From: Plumapathes pennacea
Taxonomy: Eukaryota > Cnidaria > Anthozoa > Antipatharia > Myriopathidae
Direction: 5' to 3'
DNA: 64,000 nucleotides
Assembly (NCBI GenBank): GCA_964036295.1
Contig: OZ038465.1
Span: 6,889,667-6,953,666, forward strand
The stretch's first letter is position 1. Each line of letters begins with the position of its first letter. This document shows positions 12,201 to 24,200 of the stretch, one piece after another. The notes under the pieces are model-generated. The model saw only the letters and a list, made by a program, of their open reading frames with translations, did no database searches and was not told where the DNA came from. A program made the translations under genes and the position numbers.

Positions 12201-15200
12201 AAAAGTTAGTACTCGGGAGAACTAGGAAGACGTATGATGAATTAGCTACGAATTGACGTGTAAAAACTGGACGTCGTTAAGAACTCTGAGCTCACATTTT
12301 GAGCGCTACCCCGCCTTACGGCCACTCTTTTTTGTCCCGCAGAACAAATGCCCAGTCGTTTTCTTATCTGAAAACCTCGTTAACACGGCCACCCCGTTAA
12401 TACAGCCAAATTTTTATGTCCCCGTATTAACGAGGTTCCACTGTACTTTCCCCGCTCAAAACAATGTACAGTACAGATGGTGTTACTCACCAAGATGGAC
12501 TTGCTCACACCTGAAACAGCTTGGCAGTATGGAGAAGATGGGAAATCAAGTGGCAGATTGGGCAGACCTAGGATACTGACCAGAGGCTCGAGACCTTTCA
12601 GACGCACAAACTCTCGACAATGGTCATCTGTCGAGTTAGTACTCAATATGGCTTCCACAAACTTAACCTGAGAAACACAAAAGTACATCGTCACTCCACT
12701 TTTTTGTGTTCAGCTATATTTGTCGCTTTGTGTTTACCTTTCCCTCTCCTTTGGTTTATTCCCATTTGTAAAACAAGCACTGGAGACTAAAATATAAAAG
12801 GAGATCCTGCTTATCTCTGATGATCTAATCCAATCCACGACACTTTACCCACACATTAATGACACATTGACACACTACAGACACATTTTTTACGGCATTG
12901 AGTCAAATGTTTCACGACTGGTGTAAATGACTGTAAACCTGCAGACAGTTTCTGGCGGCGATTTAACATGCTTTCTGCTTTATAAGGCTTTTACTACGTA
13001 CAGTACATGTACTCACTTCTATACATTTGCGAAAACGAGACTTCTGAGAATTCTGAAGACGGAGAACTATCTCCCGGGTAAAGCCCGTTAAAGAGAAATG
13101 AAGAAAGCGTGTTCCAAAACCCCTCTGCCTAAATGATGCTGTCCGTGTACAGCGTTGATTAGAGGGTGTTCTTACCACATTCAAGATGTAGTCCAGCAGT
13201 GGAACAAATGTTCTCTTTTCCTCTTCTGCATTTCTGTGCAAATTAAATAAAGTATCGCATTAACTAGAAATACGATAATCGCAGATATTCCCTCACCCTG
13301 TGGGTGGGTTTTCGAGATAAGAGATTCATTTTCCGTCAGGAGATACGGAGGCTGCTGGTTAGCGCAAGGTCTCAGTCGGTTGCTAAAAAGAAATCGCAAC
13401 CACTGAAAGCTTGTCGCACGGCGTTCAGTTCAGACTACGTGTACAGTGATGTGTTGTAAAGATTTCGTGGAACGAGCTCCCTTATAACGGGTGTGTAATA
13501 GTTTTCGGTTAGTCTTTACATGAAGTGTCGTCTGCCCCACGATACTGGCTGACGGACTGACTGACGAACATTCAACCGATGACATGGCGTCACGTTTAGA
13601 AACCCCTCCCAAAGCTCGGGGGACAAAATGAGAAGGCTCATACTGTACATGCTGGAGAGTGAATGAAGGTGTCACTTGACTGCAACTATCAGAATGCTTG
13701 GAGCAACAGCAAGACTGAATTTGTAAACAACAGTCCATGATGTGACACAAATCCTCATGATAGAGACTGGAACGAAAAACGTTGTAGTACAAGTAGCTGC
13801 AGTCACGTCATTTAATTTTGGGATATGCGAGCATCTACGGCTGGTGCAGTCTACTTGATCTGTACAGACTTACTTTGTCAAGTCTTTGCTTCCAAGTTCA
13901 GCAGCAATCTTGGATGCACTGGTCGTGCTTGTGAAGCTAAACCGATCCTCGTCATCTTCGTCTTCATCAGACATTGGTTCATCGGCCACCTGGGGAGGCC
14001 GGCTGGATACAAGTGCTGCGCCTCCCTCTGTGGAGAGTTCTTCCGCTTTGGTGGTCACCTTAAACCCAATGTACTTAGGATCCCGACCCATGGAACAAAG
14101 TTCCTCCAACAACTGCAAACAATACAGAACAGAACATCAATCTGGGCTTGAAATATCTGCTAGCCCGATGTCCGGATATTTGACATTGGACCGAGAAAAG
14201 TTTCTGAGTTATGCGATACAGGTGAATGTCAAAGCCAGGCAACTGCACCTTCATTACCTGTTAGCCTAGAGTATTGTCAGTTTTGAGCCCTGATCAAGAA
14301 TATGTAAATTTGTACTAGGGAGAACGTTGTAATGTACACTGGACATAATCTTTTGTTATGATTTTGTAAATGCACAGCAGCAAGCGCTCTACCTTGATGA
14401 TTGCCTTCATTGCTTCAGTCTTTAAAGTTGGTTGGTGTCTCATTAGTTCATCCATGGCTGTTCCAAGATTGTTTGCAGTCTCTCCTATGCCACAAACAAC
14501 AATAACAACATTAGCATAGTCATCTTTGTCATCACTGTTATCATCATGGGTGTAACACACACAGACACACTGAAAGCTCTCACATTGTTCAATAGCATTG
14601 AGTGAAATGCTTCACAATTGGCAATCCCAAAATATCAACGACGTGCAAATCTGCAACAGTTTCTGGCAGCAATTTAAACATGCTTTTGACTTAACAAGTT
14701 AGTTTCTTTGCAAAAAGTATTCAAATCACGAGGTTTAAAGACAGTTATCTCTACATAATGTACACTAACAGCTCTCACCTAACGCATCTGCCGCCCTTCT
14801 TCTCCTCATAGCAGGAAGATACTCAGGTGACAAGAGAACTCTAAACAGTTTGTCAAAGGGCTGGCATTTCATGAAAGCCTGCAAGCCACGTGTGTTCAAA
14901 CACAGAGCACTTAGTACACTGGGCAGAGATGACAAGACTTCACGTGTTGCAGGAATCTGAAACAGAAAAGTACTTGTTTATGTAGGGAGCGGTTTCCTGA
15001 TGGCTTTCAAAAACCAGAACCAACATACACACAGTAACGTGTAATACACACTGCGAGTGTAATACACGCTATTTGAACTAACAAGGTTTGGCGTGTAATA
15101 CATGTACGTGTAGTGCACGTACTTTACATGCGTGGACATGTCCTAAAACTTTTAGGCGCCACTGTACGTACAGCGCCAATCACAAAATCTGTAAGAAACA

Positions 15201-18200
15201 TCTTAACCAACCTGAAGTTAACGTAATTTGCGTTTGGTTTTACTTTGCAGAAAAGACCAATCAGCCTTGTGAGACAATGCTATTCCCACTTGATTGCTTC
15301 CATGACAAAAGATCACAATCAGCTTTTGTTTTGTTCCTGATTGGCCAAGAATGCAGCCAAACATCTGATCCAAAAGCATGACAAATGCAAAATCAAGGTA
15401 AATCAAGCAACTACCTCTTTGACTACAAGAGCCTTGAGTAAGACTCCAGTCAGACCACCATCTTGCAGAGAGGACAGAAGTGATGGTTCATGGAACACAT
15501 ACACTGTGACAACATCAATAGCTGTAGAACACAAAGGATTCAGATTAAAGTCAGATAAACAGCTTATCCTTCTTTTTGGAGACATGTACAAATGTTTGAG
15601 GTTCTACAGTACATAGTAAGACTATAAATATCCACATAAAGTACAGGTAGGTACATTGTACATGTATTACAGTGCTCGACATTAAGGTTTTAGGTTGGTT
15701 GCCCTTCAGACTGTAGATTGACTTCAAGCAATAGAAAGTTTCATAATTTCTAGTTGCCCCGGGCAAGCGGGCAACCGTTAATGTCGAGCGCTGTATTAGA
15801 GAAAGAACACATGCAGAATAGTACACCTAGGCAAACTACAGTTCATTATAACAGTGGAATATGGAAGTGCCTACCAGCCATGAATAAAACAGGGCCATAG
15901 TACTCCACATTGCTGATGATGTACTTGAGTGAGGTGGGGAGGGAACTGTCCATTACTGTACAAAAAAAAACAAAAAAAAAACAAAATGCAATCAGGAAAT
16001 TGTGAAACAAAAAATACAAGTGTGTAATCATGTGTGTACTATGTGAAAAACATACAGTTATCAAAACTGTAAAAATTAGTAAGAATGTATGGCAAATCAC
16101 AGTACAGTAATTGGGAAGAGTGTGAGAAACTGGCTAGGCAGTAGGATGTGAATAGAAATGGTACATGGAGACAACAGAAGATTCAAGATAACATACTATT
16201 TCTGATACTGTCAGAGAAGGAGGGATCAGGGATGGATTTCTTCAAGAAACTCAGAACAGCCTTGATGAGAGCAGCCCTCTGTGGCAAGCATCTGGTCTTG
16301 CTGACAGGTCCTGGTGACGCTGGATCCAATGACGATGGCCCTGGTTGGACCTGCTCAGATTCCACCTCCATTCTGCAGTCTCCGTTTAAAGATGGCTGCT
16401 CCGTTTCCATGGGAACCTCAGTTGGAGAGTTGTTTCCTGAAGACTGCCCTCCTGGTTCACTGCTTGTTTCCATGGCACCCACACCGCTTGGGTTCTGCTT
16501 GTCAGTTGGGCTGTTCAGTGATAGGATACCTCCATGGTATGGCTGGCATTTTTTCACTTCCCACTGTTAAGAACAAGTTCAAATTAATTACTTGTTTGCA
16601 TGTTTCACTTCAACAAGAGAAATGTCACTCAGCTCTCTTCAGTACTTGATAAAACGAATGCCTTTCATGTTTTGTTGTTGTTGTTGTTATTGTTGTTGTT
16701 GCTGTTTCACATGATAATCCTAGCAGATGCTAACTCTCCTTACAAAATCTAAAGATTTAAATGTTGAACAAAACGTACACATAATTTTCTAAACAATAGA
16801 AAATAGTTCACCAGAACATTAAAAGTAAGTATGAAAACAAACCCTTGACCATTCCTTGCAAAACATGGGGATGTAAAGCCCATGACATTGAGATGCAGTT
16901 CAGTTACCCACCTCCAGTCTTTTAACAATGCAGTTCAGACCATTGTGGTTCTGGTAGCCTGACACATCCATATTGGCTATCCACTCCATTATTCTGATGG
17001 CTCTTGTCACAAACTAAAGACAGAGAAGAAGATCCGTTAAAGATCATAATACAGTGTTATGTTTATACTGTATACTATGTACATGTAAAGTATGATCAAA
17101 GTTCTTGTACAGTAACAAATGCCACCATCATTGTAATGACTTCACACATTTGCGTGTGTGTATGTTTGCTTGATAAGAAGAACCTTGAATCATGTTGTAT
17201 TTACTGTATTCAGTTATTTACTGTATTAATGAGAAAAGAGCAGGAACAAGGCAGTGAGTTGGATGTCAACTACAATAAATATTATTGCTTCACTGAACAT
17301 GTACACTAACCGTGAGATGTTCATTGCCTCCTGGAAACTCTACAACTTGAAGGAGTGATTCCATCAAACCACAAGAAACTAATGCCTCAGCACCTAAAAC
17401 ATGTACAGAAAATGATTAACCCTTTCATCTTCAATTTCAAAATACAGATTCTCCCAACCTTTTAAGAAAAAAACTGTATGAGTGATGTAGTGAGAATTGA
17501 TAGTTTAATCAGCTATCATCTGAGCAAGGTATCAAAAGCCAAGTTCTCCTTACTGTATGGTATATTTGTGCTACCTAAACTGAAGGAGAAAGTTGAACTT
17601 GATCACTCTTGGGAGCGAAAGAGTTAAAACAAGTTCTGGTGATTTTCTTTTACACAAGTGCAGAACTAGAAAGCTCAGATTGAAACATGTCAGACTTACC
17701 CACTTCATAGTAAGCAAGGTGGTACAGAAATGAAAACAAGCCTGTAGCAAAGGCTAAAGGAAAAGGTTCCATTGGTGGTTCTATAAGGAGAGATAACAAG
17801 ATCAGGGCTGATTGTAGTTCTTATGGCACACCTGACAGAGACCCTCAAAAGACAGCCCATACATGTATACTACAACCTTACCAGTCATGGCTTGAATGCA
17901 CTTTCTTGTTAACGTTGGTAAGAAGCCATGATAGGAGGCCAAGCCAGTACTTTCTATGATGGTGTTCACCCTGAAGAAGCAATGTACTTTTAATAGTACT
18001 CAGAATTTTACTATAATTTTATACAATATGTCCCCATTTAATGGTGTTAAACTGCTATAATTTTACACTGACACTCAAATAAAGTTATTATTATTATTAT
18101 ACAACTTTTCATGGTGGTAGATTTCACACAGTAATGATTGGTTGTGAACCGATTCCACTGCAGATTACATGTTGAATAAGAACTTTATTCAAATACAAGT

Positions 18201-21200
18201 TTGGTAAAATTCTTTATCAAAGAGAGTGGCACAGTCACATACTTTACACCCTTAAACAACAGAAAGTCACCTTGGACTGAACTCCATGTGAACAACAGCA
18301 GTCAGCGTCCTGATGGCAGCCGTCTTTATATCCTGCAACAGAATCCAACTGTAAGTTGACTCACAAACAGTAAAATTGTTAAAAGTGTCACACAGAATGT
18401 TTCCCAAGGTGAAGTACTGTATCTTTAACTGAACAACAAACAAGATTAGATGACAACTGGAGAAAAATACAAACTTATTTGCACCTTTCCTCTTCTCGTG
18501 TGCAACACACTGTTGACTTACTACACTGTATATACAAGTAACATTTCTTTGTTCTCAACAGGTGCTTTTTGTTTTCCCCTGCATTGCCCAAACTCTCAAA
18601 CACAACAATTTGCCAGTCATAATACAGTTAGCCAAAGGAGAACACAAAAAGTTTAACACATACAGTAGAGACCATGTATTACGGTATTTGTGCAACTACT
18701 CTTAACAAAATCCTTTGTAAAAGAAAAGGATGCTCAACACAAACTGACCATCATGCCAGGATCTTGTATCTCAAGCAGGGCCACAACCTCCTCAATGAAG
18801 CCAGGATATAGTAGGTGGGTAACAACATCCTGACTTGCATTGGAATACACTGCCAAGAAAAAAACAAAGCAATTGTACAAAGAGGTTATTACACGGGAAG
18901 GAGTGCAATACGGCAGAGTATTTTTACAAGTCGGTTTTATTTTTTTCAGGCGAGAAAAAATACAACTGACGAGTAAAAATACAGCCATATTGCACGACTT
19001 TTCATGTAATAAATTGTTTATTATACGACGAACGAAGTGGGGCAAACATTTTTGCCGTGCGCAAAATGGAACAAAAAATGACACATTCATAAACTTTGCT
19101 TGCGAAAAATGATCATGTAAGCTAATAAACCAGTTAATCTGGTTCCTGACGAGTGCAATACGCTCCCATCTTTGCACTTGTTTTGGCCTGTATTTGCACT
19201 CAAAAATGTGAAGTCATGTAATAAAGTATCTTACAATGCAGTGCTATTGTTAAACATAGCTCATGAACTACAGCATCAAATCACCACCATTAATACTACA
19301 CTGTAAGTTACGGTACACAGAAACACTACAACAAAACCCGACCATTTTGCATGCAAACTTCGTCCGGGACGTGTCTTCTGAGTCGGTACATGTAAGTGAC
19401 TACAGTTTACTGACGGAGATAGTGTCAAGTGGTAGTGTACAAAGTTGTAGTAGCTTTAGGTTTACTATCAGTCAAAGTTTGCTTGTGTTGAGTAAGAATG
19501 ATTAACCCAACAATAAAAGTAAAATAAAACTCTACCATTACACAGTAGCTTCTTCCTTATTACTGCCAGTTCCTGCATGTACCGTTACCACTATTGCTAT
19601 AGCACGACTACAGCAACAGCAACTAAACCAACCACCACCAAAACAGCAAAGAGAAAACATACACAATATAGACACAGCTTGTAGGCGAGCTTGAATGCAC
19701 TGTAGTCTCCTTTTGTGGTTAGGAAAATGTTTGGCCAGTCTGACTTTATTGAACAAGCTCACCTGCAATGCAAAAGGAGAACAAGCAAGTTCGGCATTTT
19801 ACCATTGTTGCATGAACTACAATCATGGCCAAAATTAGTTGGGAGGATGCTGACTGAATATTGATTTACGACTTACTGCTTTACCCCAAGGCTATATATT
19901 TTGTACTGAAACAAAATCATTAACATTAGAGGTAGCTATGATACCCCCCTCCCCCTGAATCAATGTTGGTGTGAGTTGGTGCATGTTACGTACTGTGTGC
20001 AGCTGATATTCCAACATTGATTTGGGGGAGGGGGGAAATTGGTATCGTCCCAACACTTTTGGCCATGATTGTAGTTATGAAAACTGAACTTGAACTTGGT
20101 GTCTTATAGTTTTTGTGTAGTAACCCTAACTCCAAAATAAGGTGATCACACTGTTAAATAAAATATTTCTGTGGTGACATGTGCAGGCCCTATTCTACTC
20201 ACTTGCTTATCCGAAGGGACAACATAGGAGGATATCAGATGTTCCATGACTTCTCCAGGTTCCTCTGAAAACTAAACAAGAGAGAAAAACTGTAAGGCTG
20301 GAAAACTTTTAAACTCCTTGAAGTTATAAATTGACAAAAATAAAATAAGATACTGTCATGGAAAACCTTAGCCCAACAGCAATATTAATTTTGCTCCACA
20401 TACGTCATGATATAACAGCATTATTACCTGGTAGAGCTTTTCAATATGGATGGTACATGTCTGATTTCCAGCATTGGCATCCTGAAAACAACAAAATAAA
20501 ATGTAAGGCACTTCAAATTCAAATTTACAAACAGCTCATGGTAGACCAGCTGTTCCTGATGAAGATGGTCATTTGCTGACATTCCCTGAATGACAGACAG
20601 TATCAATACCACTCTATGACTGTGTTTACATCTTCAGGCTTCCAGGCTTTTGTCTGCTTGGATAGATGTTTCCTTACTGCCAAATTCAATTTTGTTTTCA
20701 TGTACTGTAAACAGGGAGATGAAAATAATGGAAAACGTATCTGTGTAAATGCAACATAAGGGGTAAAAACTGTGCACTTTCTTTCCAAATTTTACGAGGA
20801 ATTCTAACAGCTCATTAAAGTACATACCTGGCTGCCATTTTCACTTTGAGAGTAAAACTCAAAGTAGACATCTCCAGCACTGGGAGGGAAATCCTGTAAT
20901 GGACAATATAATGATGAATAAACAATCTTCAAATAAGACAAGAGATACAGGGAAAACAAAGAACAATCAGCAACACAATGTACAACAATACAATATTCTA
21001 AACTGCACGAGTTGCTCTACGTACATGTATGTTTTTCAAACTCAATATCTTTTGATAGTCCAGTGAAAGATTTACTGTATCAAAAGTGAGTGAGTTCGTG
21101 TCAACATGCATGTACAGTGTAAAGTATTCTTAACTCCTGGACTGACAAGTGAAACCTAAAGGTGTACTGTAATCACTCAAATAGTAGAACCTCTCTATGA

Positions 21201-24200
21201 GTGCATTCTAACAGCAGTATATTAAGTTAAATTCATGCACTGTACATGTAGTTTAAGCAGTGTTTAATTTGGACAGAGAACGTGACAACAAAAGGATTAG
21301 CGCTAACAATAATGCACTGTACCATACTGTACCTGAACTGGCAAATCTTTACAACAGAAATTCAGCCCAAATCCAGCATTCGTACCACCCCAGGTCTGAA
21401 AGCAGATAAGTATGTTTTATGCATTGCTCTCAGAACAATTTTTATACAATGGTAAACAACTGTCAAACTATTTTGACACCAGGCTCACCTCTCCTAAAAA
21501 CATCAGTCTCTGCTGAATGGCTTTCCTCTTCTCTGCAGGCAACCTTGGAATAAAACTAGAGCGCTTGCTAAAAAGAAAAAGAAAAAGAAAAACTGGGATT
21601 AGAAACAACCTGTTTGTGACCAAATTAACATTGTATATTGCTATTTTCCGTACTGTATAAATCTTTGCTGGACAATAAAACAAGGACAGGCAAACTCTTG
21701 ATTAAAGCTGGTGTTACACTGGTCGATTTGCAACGCCGATTTGCTCCAAATTCGCGCAACGGTGTTGCAAGTTTATGAATCGCTTTCAAAAACTTGCAAC
21801 GCGTTGCAGCACTGCAAACATCACGAAAAATCGTTCGCAATGGGGTGTTACACCTGAACAATTTTTAGCGCAACATCGTATCGTTGCAAATCGTCGTTGC
21901 AAATCGACCAGTGTAACACCACCTTAAGACATCTTGACTTGTTTCAGCTGTTAGAGCTGCTGACAGTGTGAAACTCCTTACAAGGTTTCACTTCTCTCCT
22001 CATTGGTGAACTTGATGGACATTACATGTGCTGTGAAAGCAGAGGCACTTAAATATAATGACCTACCTAAAAACATACAGTACTCCCAACACAGATAAGA
22101 CAACCTCCAGATCACTGGCACCCAGTAGCGACACCAAATGCTGCAACGAAGAAGACCAATTTAGCCATTACACTGTACATACTCTAATTCAGTGGAAAAC
22201 ATACAGTCATGTACAGTATTTTTCACAGGAGCTGGGCCACAGGTTATGAGGTGTAGCTGGGGTTGGCAGCATTTCTTTTTACCACAAGGGTGAGGTTTGA
22301 TCAATGCTTACCTCAACTGAGTTGTACAGCTGTCTAGTGTAGGAATGTTCCAGCATCAGTGCTGTGAATTTAAGTACTTGGTTCACAAGTTCTCGCTTCT
22401 CAGCCTTCAGTGGAAAGGAAGTCCCAATATTTAATATATAGTTATCATTATTTACAGTACCTGTCTTGATCAGGTACTGCACTATAAGTTGTGTATCCAC
22501 CTATTGTACAGTATGCTACAGTACTCTCTCCCTGGTGTTAATTATCAAGAATCCAGTATACCTGTAGTATAAACTGGTGTATCAACTAAGTGTTGATGAG
22601 GGTAATGGAATGCCGTAAGAGACAATAGCTGACGTTTCGAGCGCTAGCCCTTCGTCAGAGCAAATGAGAGGATTATGGGTACACAGGGTTTAAAAGGGGA
22701 TTAAGAAAGAAACTTACCTCAGAGGAAACTTAATAATTTTTGATTGGCTGTTGTGAAAAGCAGCCAATCAGAAAAACATGGTCAAAGGGTAAGGAGCTAC
22801 AAGAAAGAGAACCGTTCGTTGATTCCTGCGGGAGATAAGGTACCAATTTTGAAAATCAGGTGCTGTTCTGTGCACTTGCGGGATTTGGTGTTGCTTTTCA
22901 CAACAGCCAATCAAAAATTATTAAGTTTTCTCTGAGGTAAGTTTCTTTCTTAATCCCCTTTTAAACCCCATGTACCCATAATACTATCATTCGCTCTGAC
23001 AAAGGGCTAGTGCTCGAAACGTCAGCTATTGTCTCTTTTATGGCGTTCCATTACTCTCATCAATACTTAGTTGATACACCAGTTTGTCTTCCGCCACGCC
23101 GACGCAGTTCACCTAGTTCTCTTAAAATCTGGTATTACATTACCTGTAGTATAGTTACATGCACAAGCAAAACTCTATGTAGATCATACACATACAATAC
23201 CCATAGGTAAATAACTTACAGCAATTTCAGGGCCTTCTAGATGGTCCAACTTGTCATATGTTAGTATCCATGAACTTCCATTAACAGGCTTGGCCACAGC
23301 AGCCAAAATCCCATCAAATCTATCCATGACATCCAGCCAGTGTTGAAGTTCACACTGAAAATGTTGACCCACACATTTTACAAATAATTGAAAGACAAAA
23401 GAAAAACACATCTTGAACCAGACACCAACAGCAGGTTAACTCCCTACTCAAAATCCAGATTCTCCCAACCTTTTAAGAAGAAAATGTATGAGTGATGTAG
23501 TGAGAATGTTGATAGTTTAATCAGCTTTCAAGTTCTAAGTTCTGCAAGGTATCAAATCCCAAGGCCCATTTCAAATGTCAAACTTTTCATGTACCAAACT
23601 CAATGCAAATTAGCTCAAACAATAGATTTTGCTCATTTGCATTGAGCTTTGCATAGCAGTGGCGCGACATTTGAAATGGGCCTTTACTGCACAATATATA
23701 TTGGTGAGAAACTGAAGGAGAAAATTGAAGTTCATCACATTCTCACTTGGGCCTTCCAAATAATGTCCAAGGAGCAGCAGACTAGTATCCTAACCCTAAA
23801 TTATTACAGTATGTCTAAACGTTTTAGTCATCTTTAGACCTGAAAATAGGAAGCTTTTGCCACCAAAACAATATTATTGATACATTTTGAACTACAATCA
23901 AATGCAAAAGTAGTTGAGACACTGTGCATATTTTGAGCAATTTATCGGCTTTTAAGTTTTGTTCATTTCTGCTCCCTCTCCCCCCGTCTCAATGTTGTTC
24001 AGGCCTGAAAACTCGTTGTGCGATATTGGATACTCAACATTGAAAGGGGGGAGGGGGAAATATGCTGTCAAATGAAATCCAGATAAGAGTGAGGGAATAG
24101 AAGAGATGATTGGGTCTTTTTCTGCGAGTGTCTCAATCATTTTGCATTTGATTGTAGGAATGAGAGAAAGAATGTGGCTAACCCTGAATTAGCCAAATTA

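Noticed and set aside
20629-20707. Possible extra HUWE1 exon ([15 protein letters not shown])
   Set aside because: It has an AG before it and a GT after it, but it matches nothing in HUWE1. Exons 20828-20893 and 20428-20481 join directly in frame with conserved sequence on both sides.
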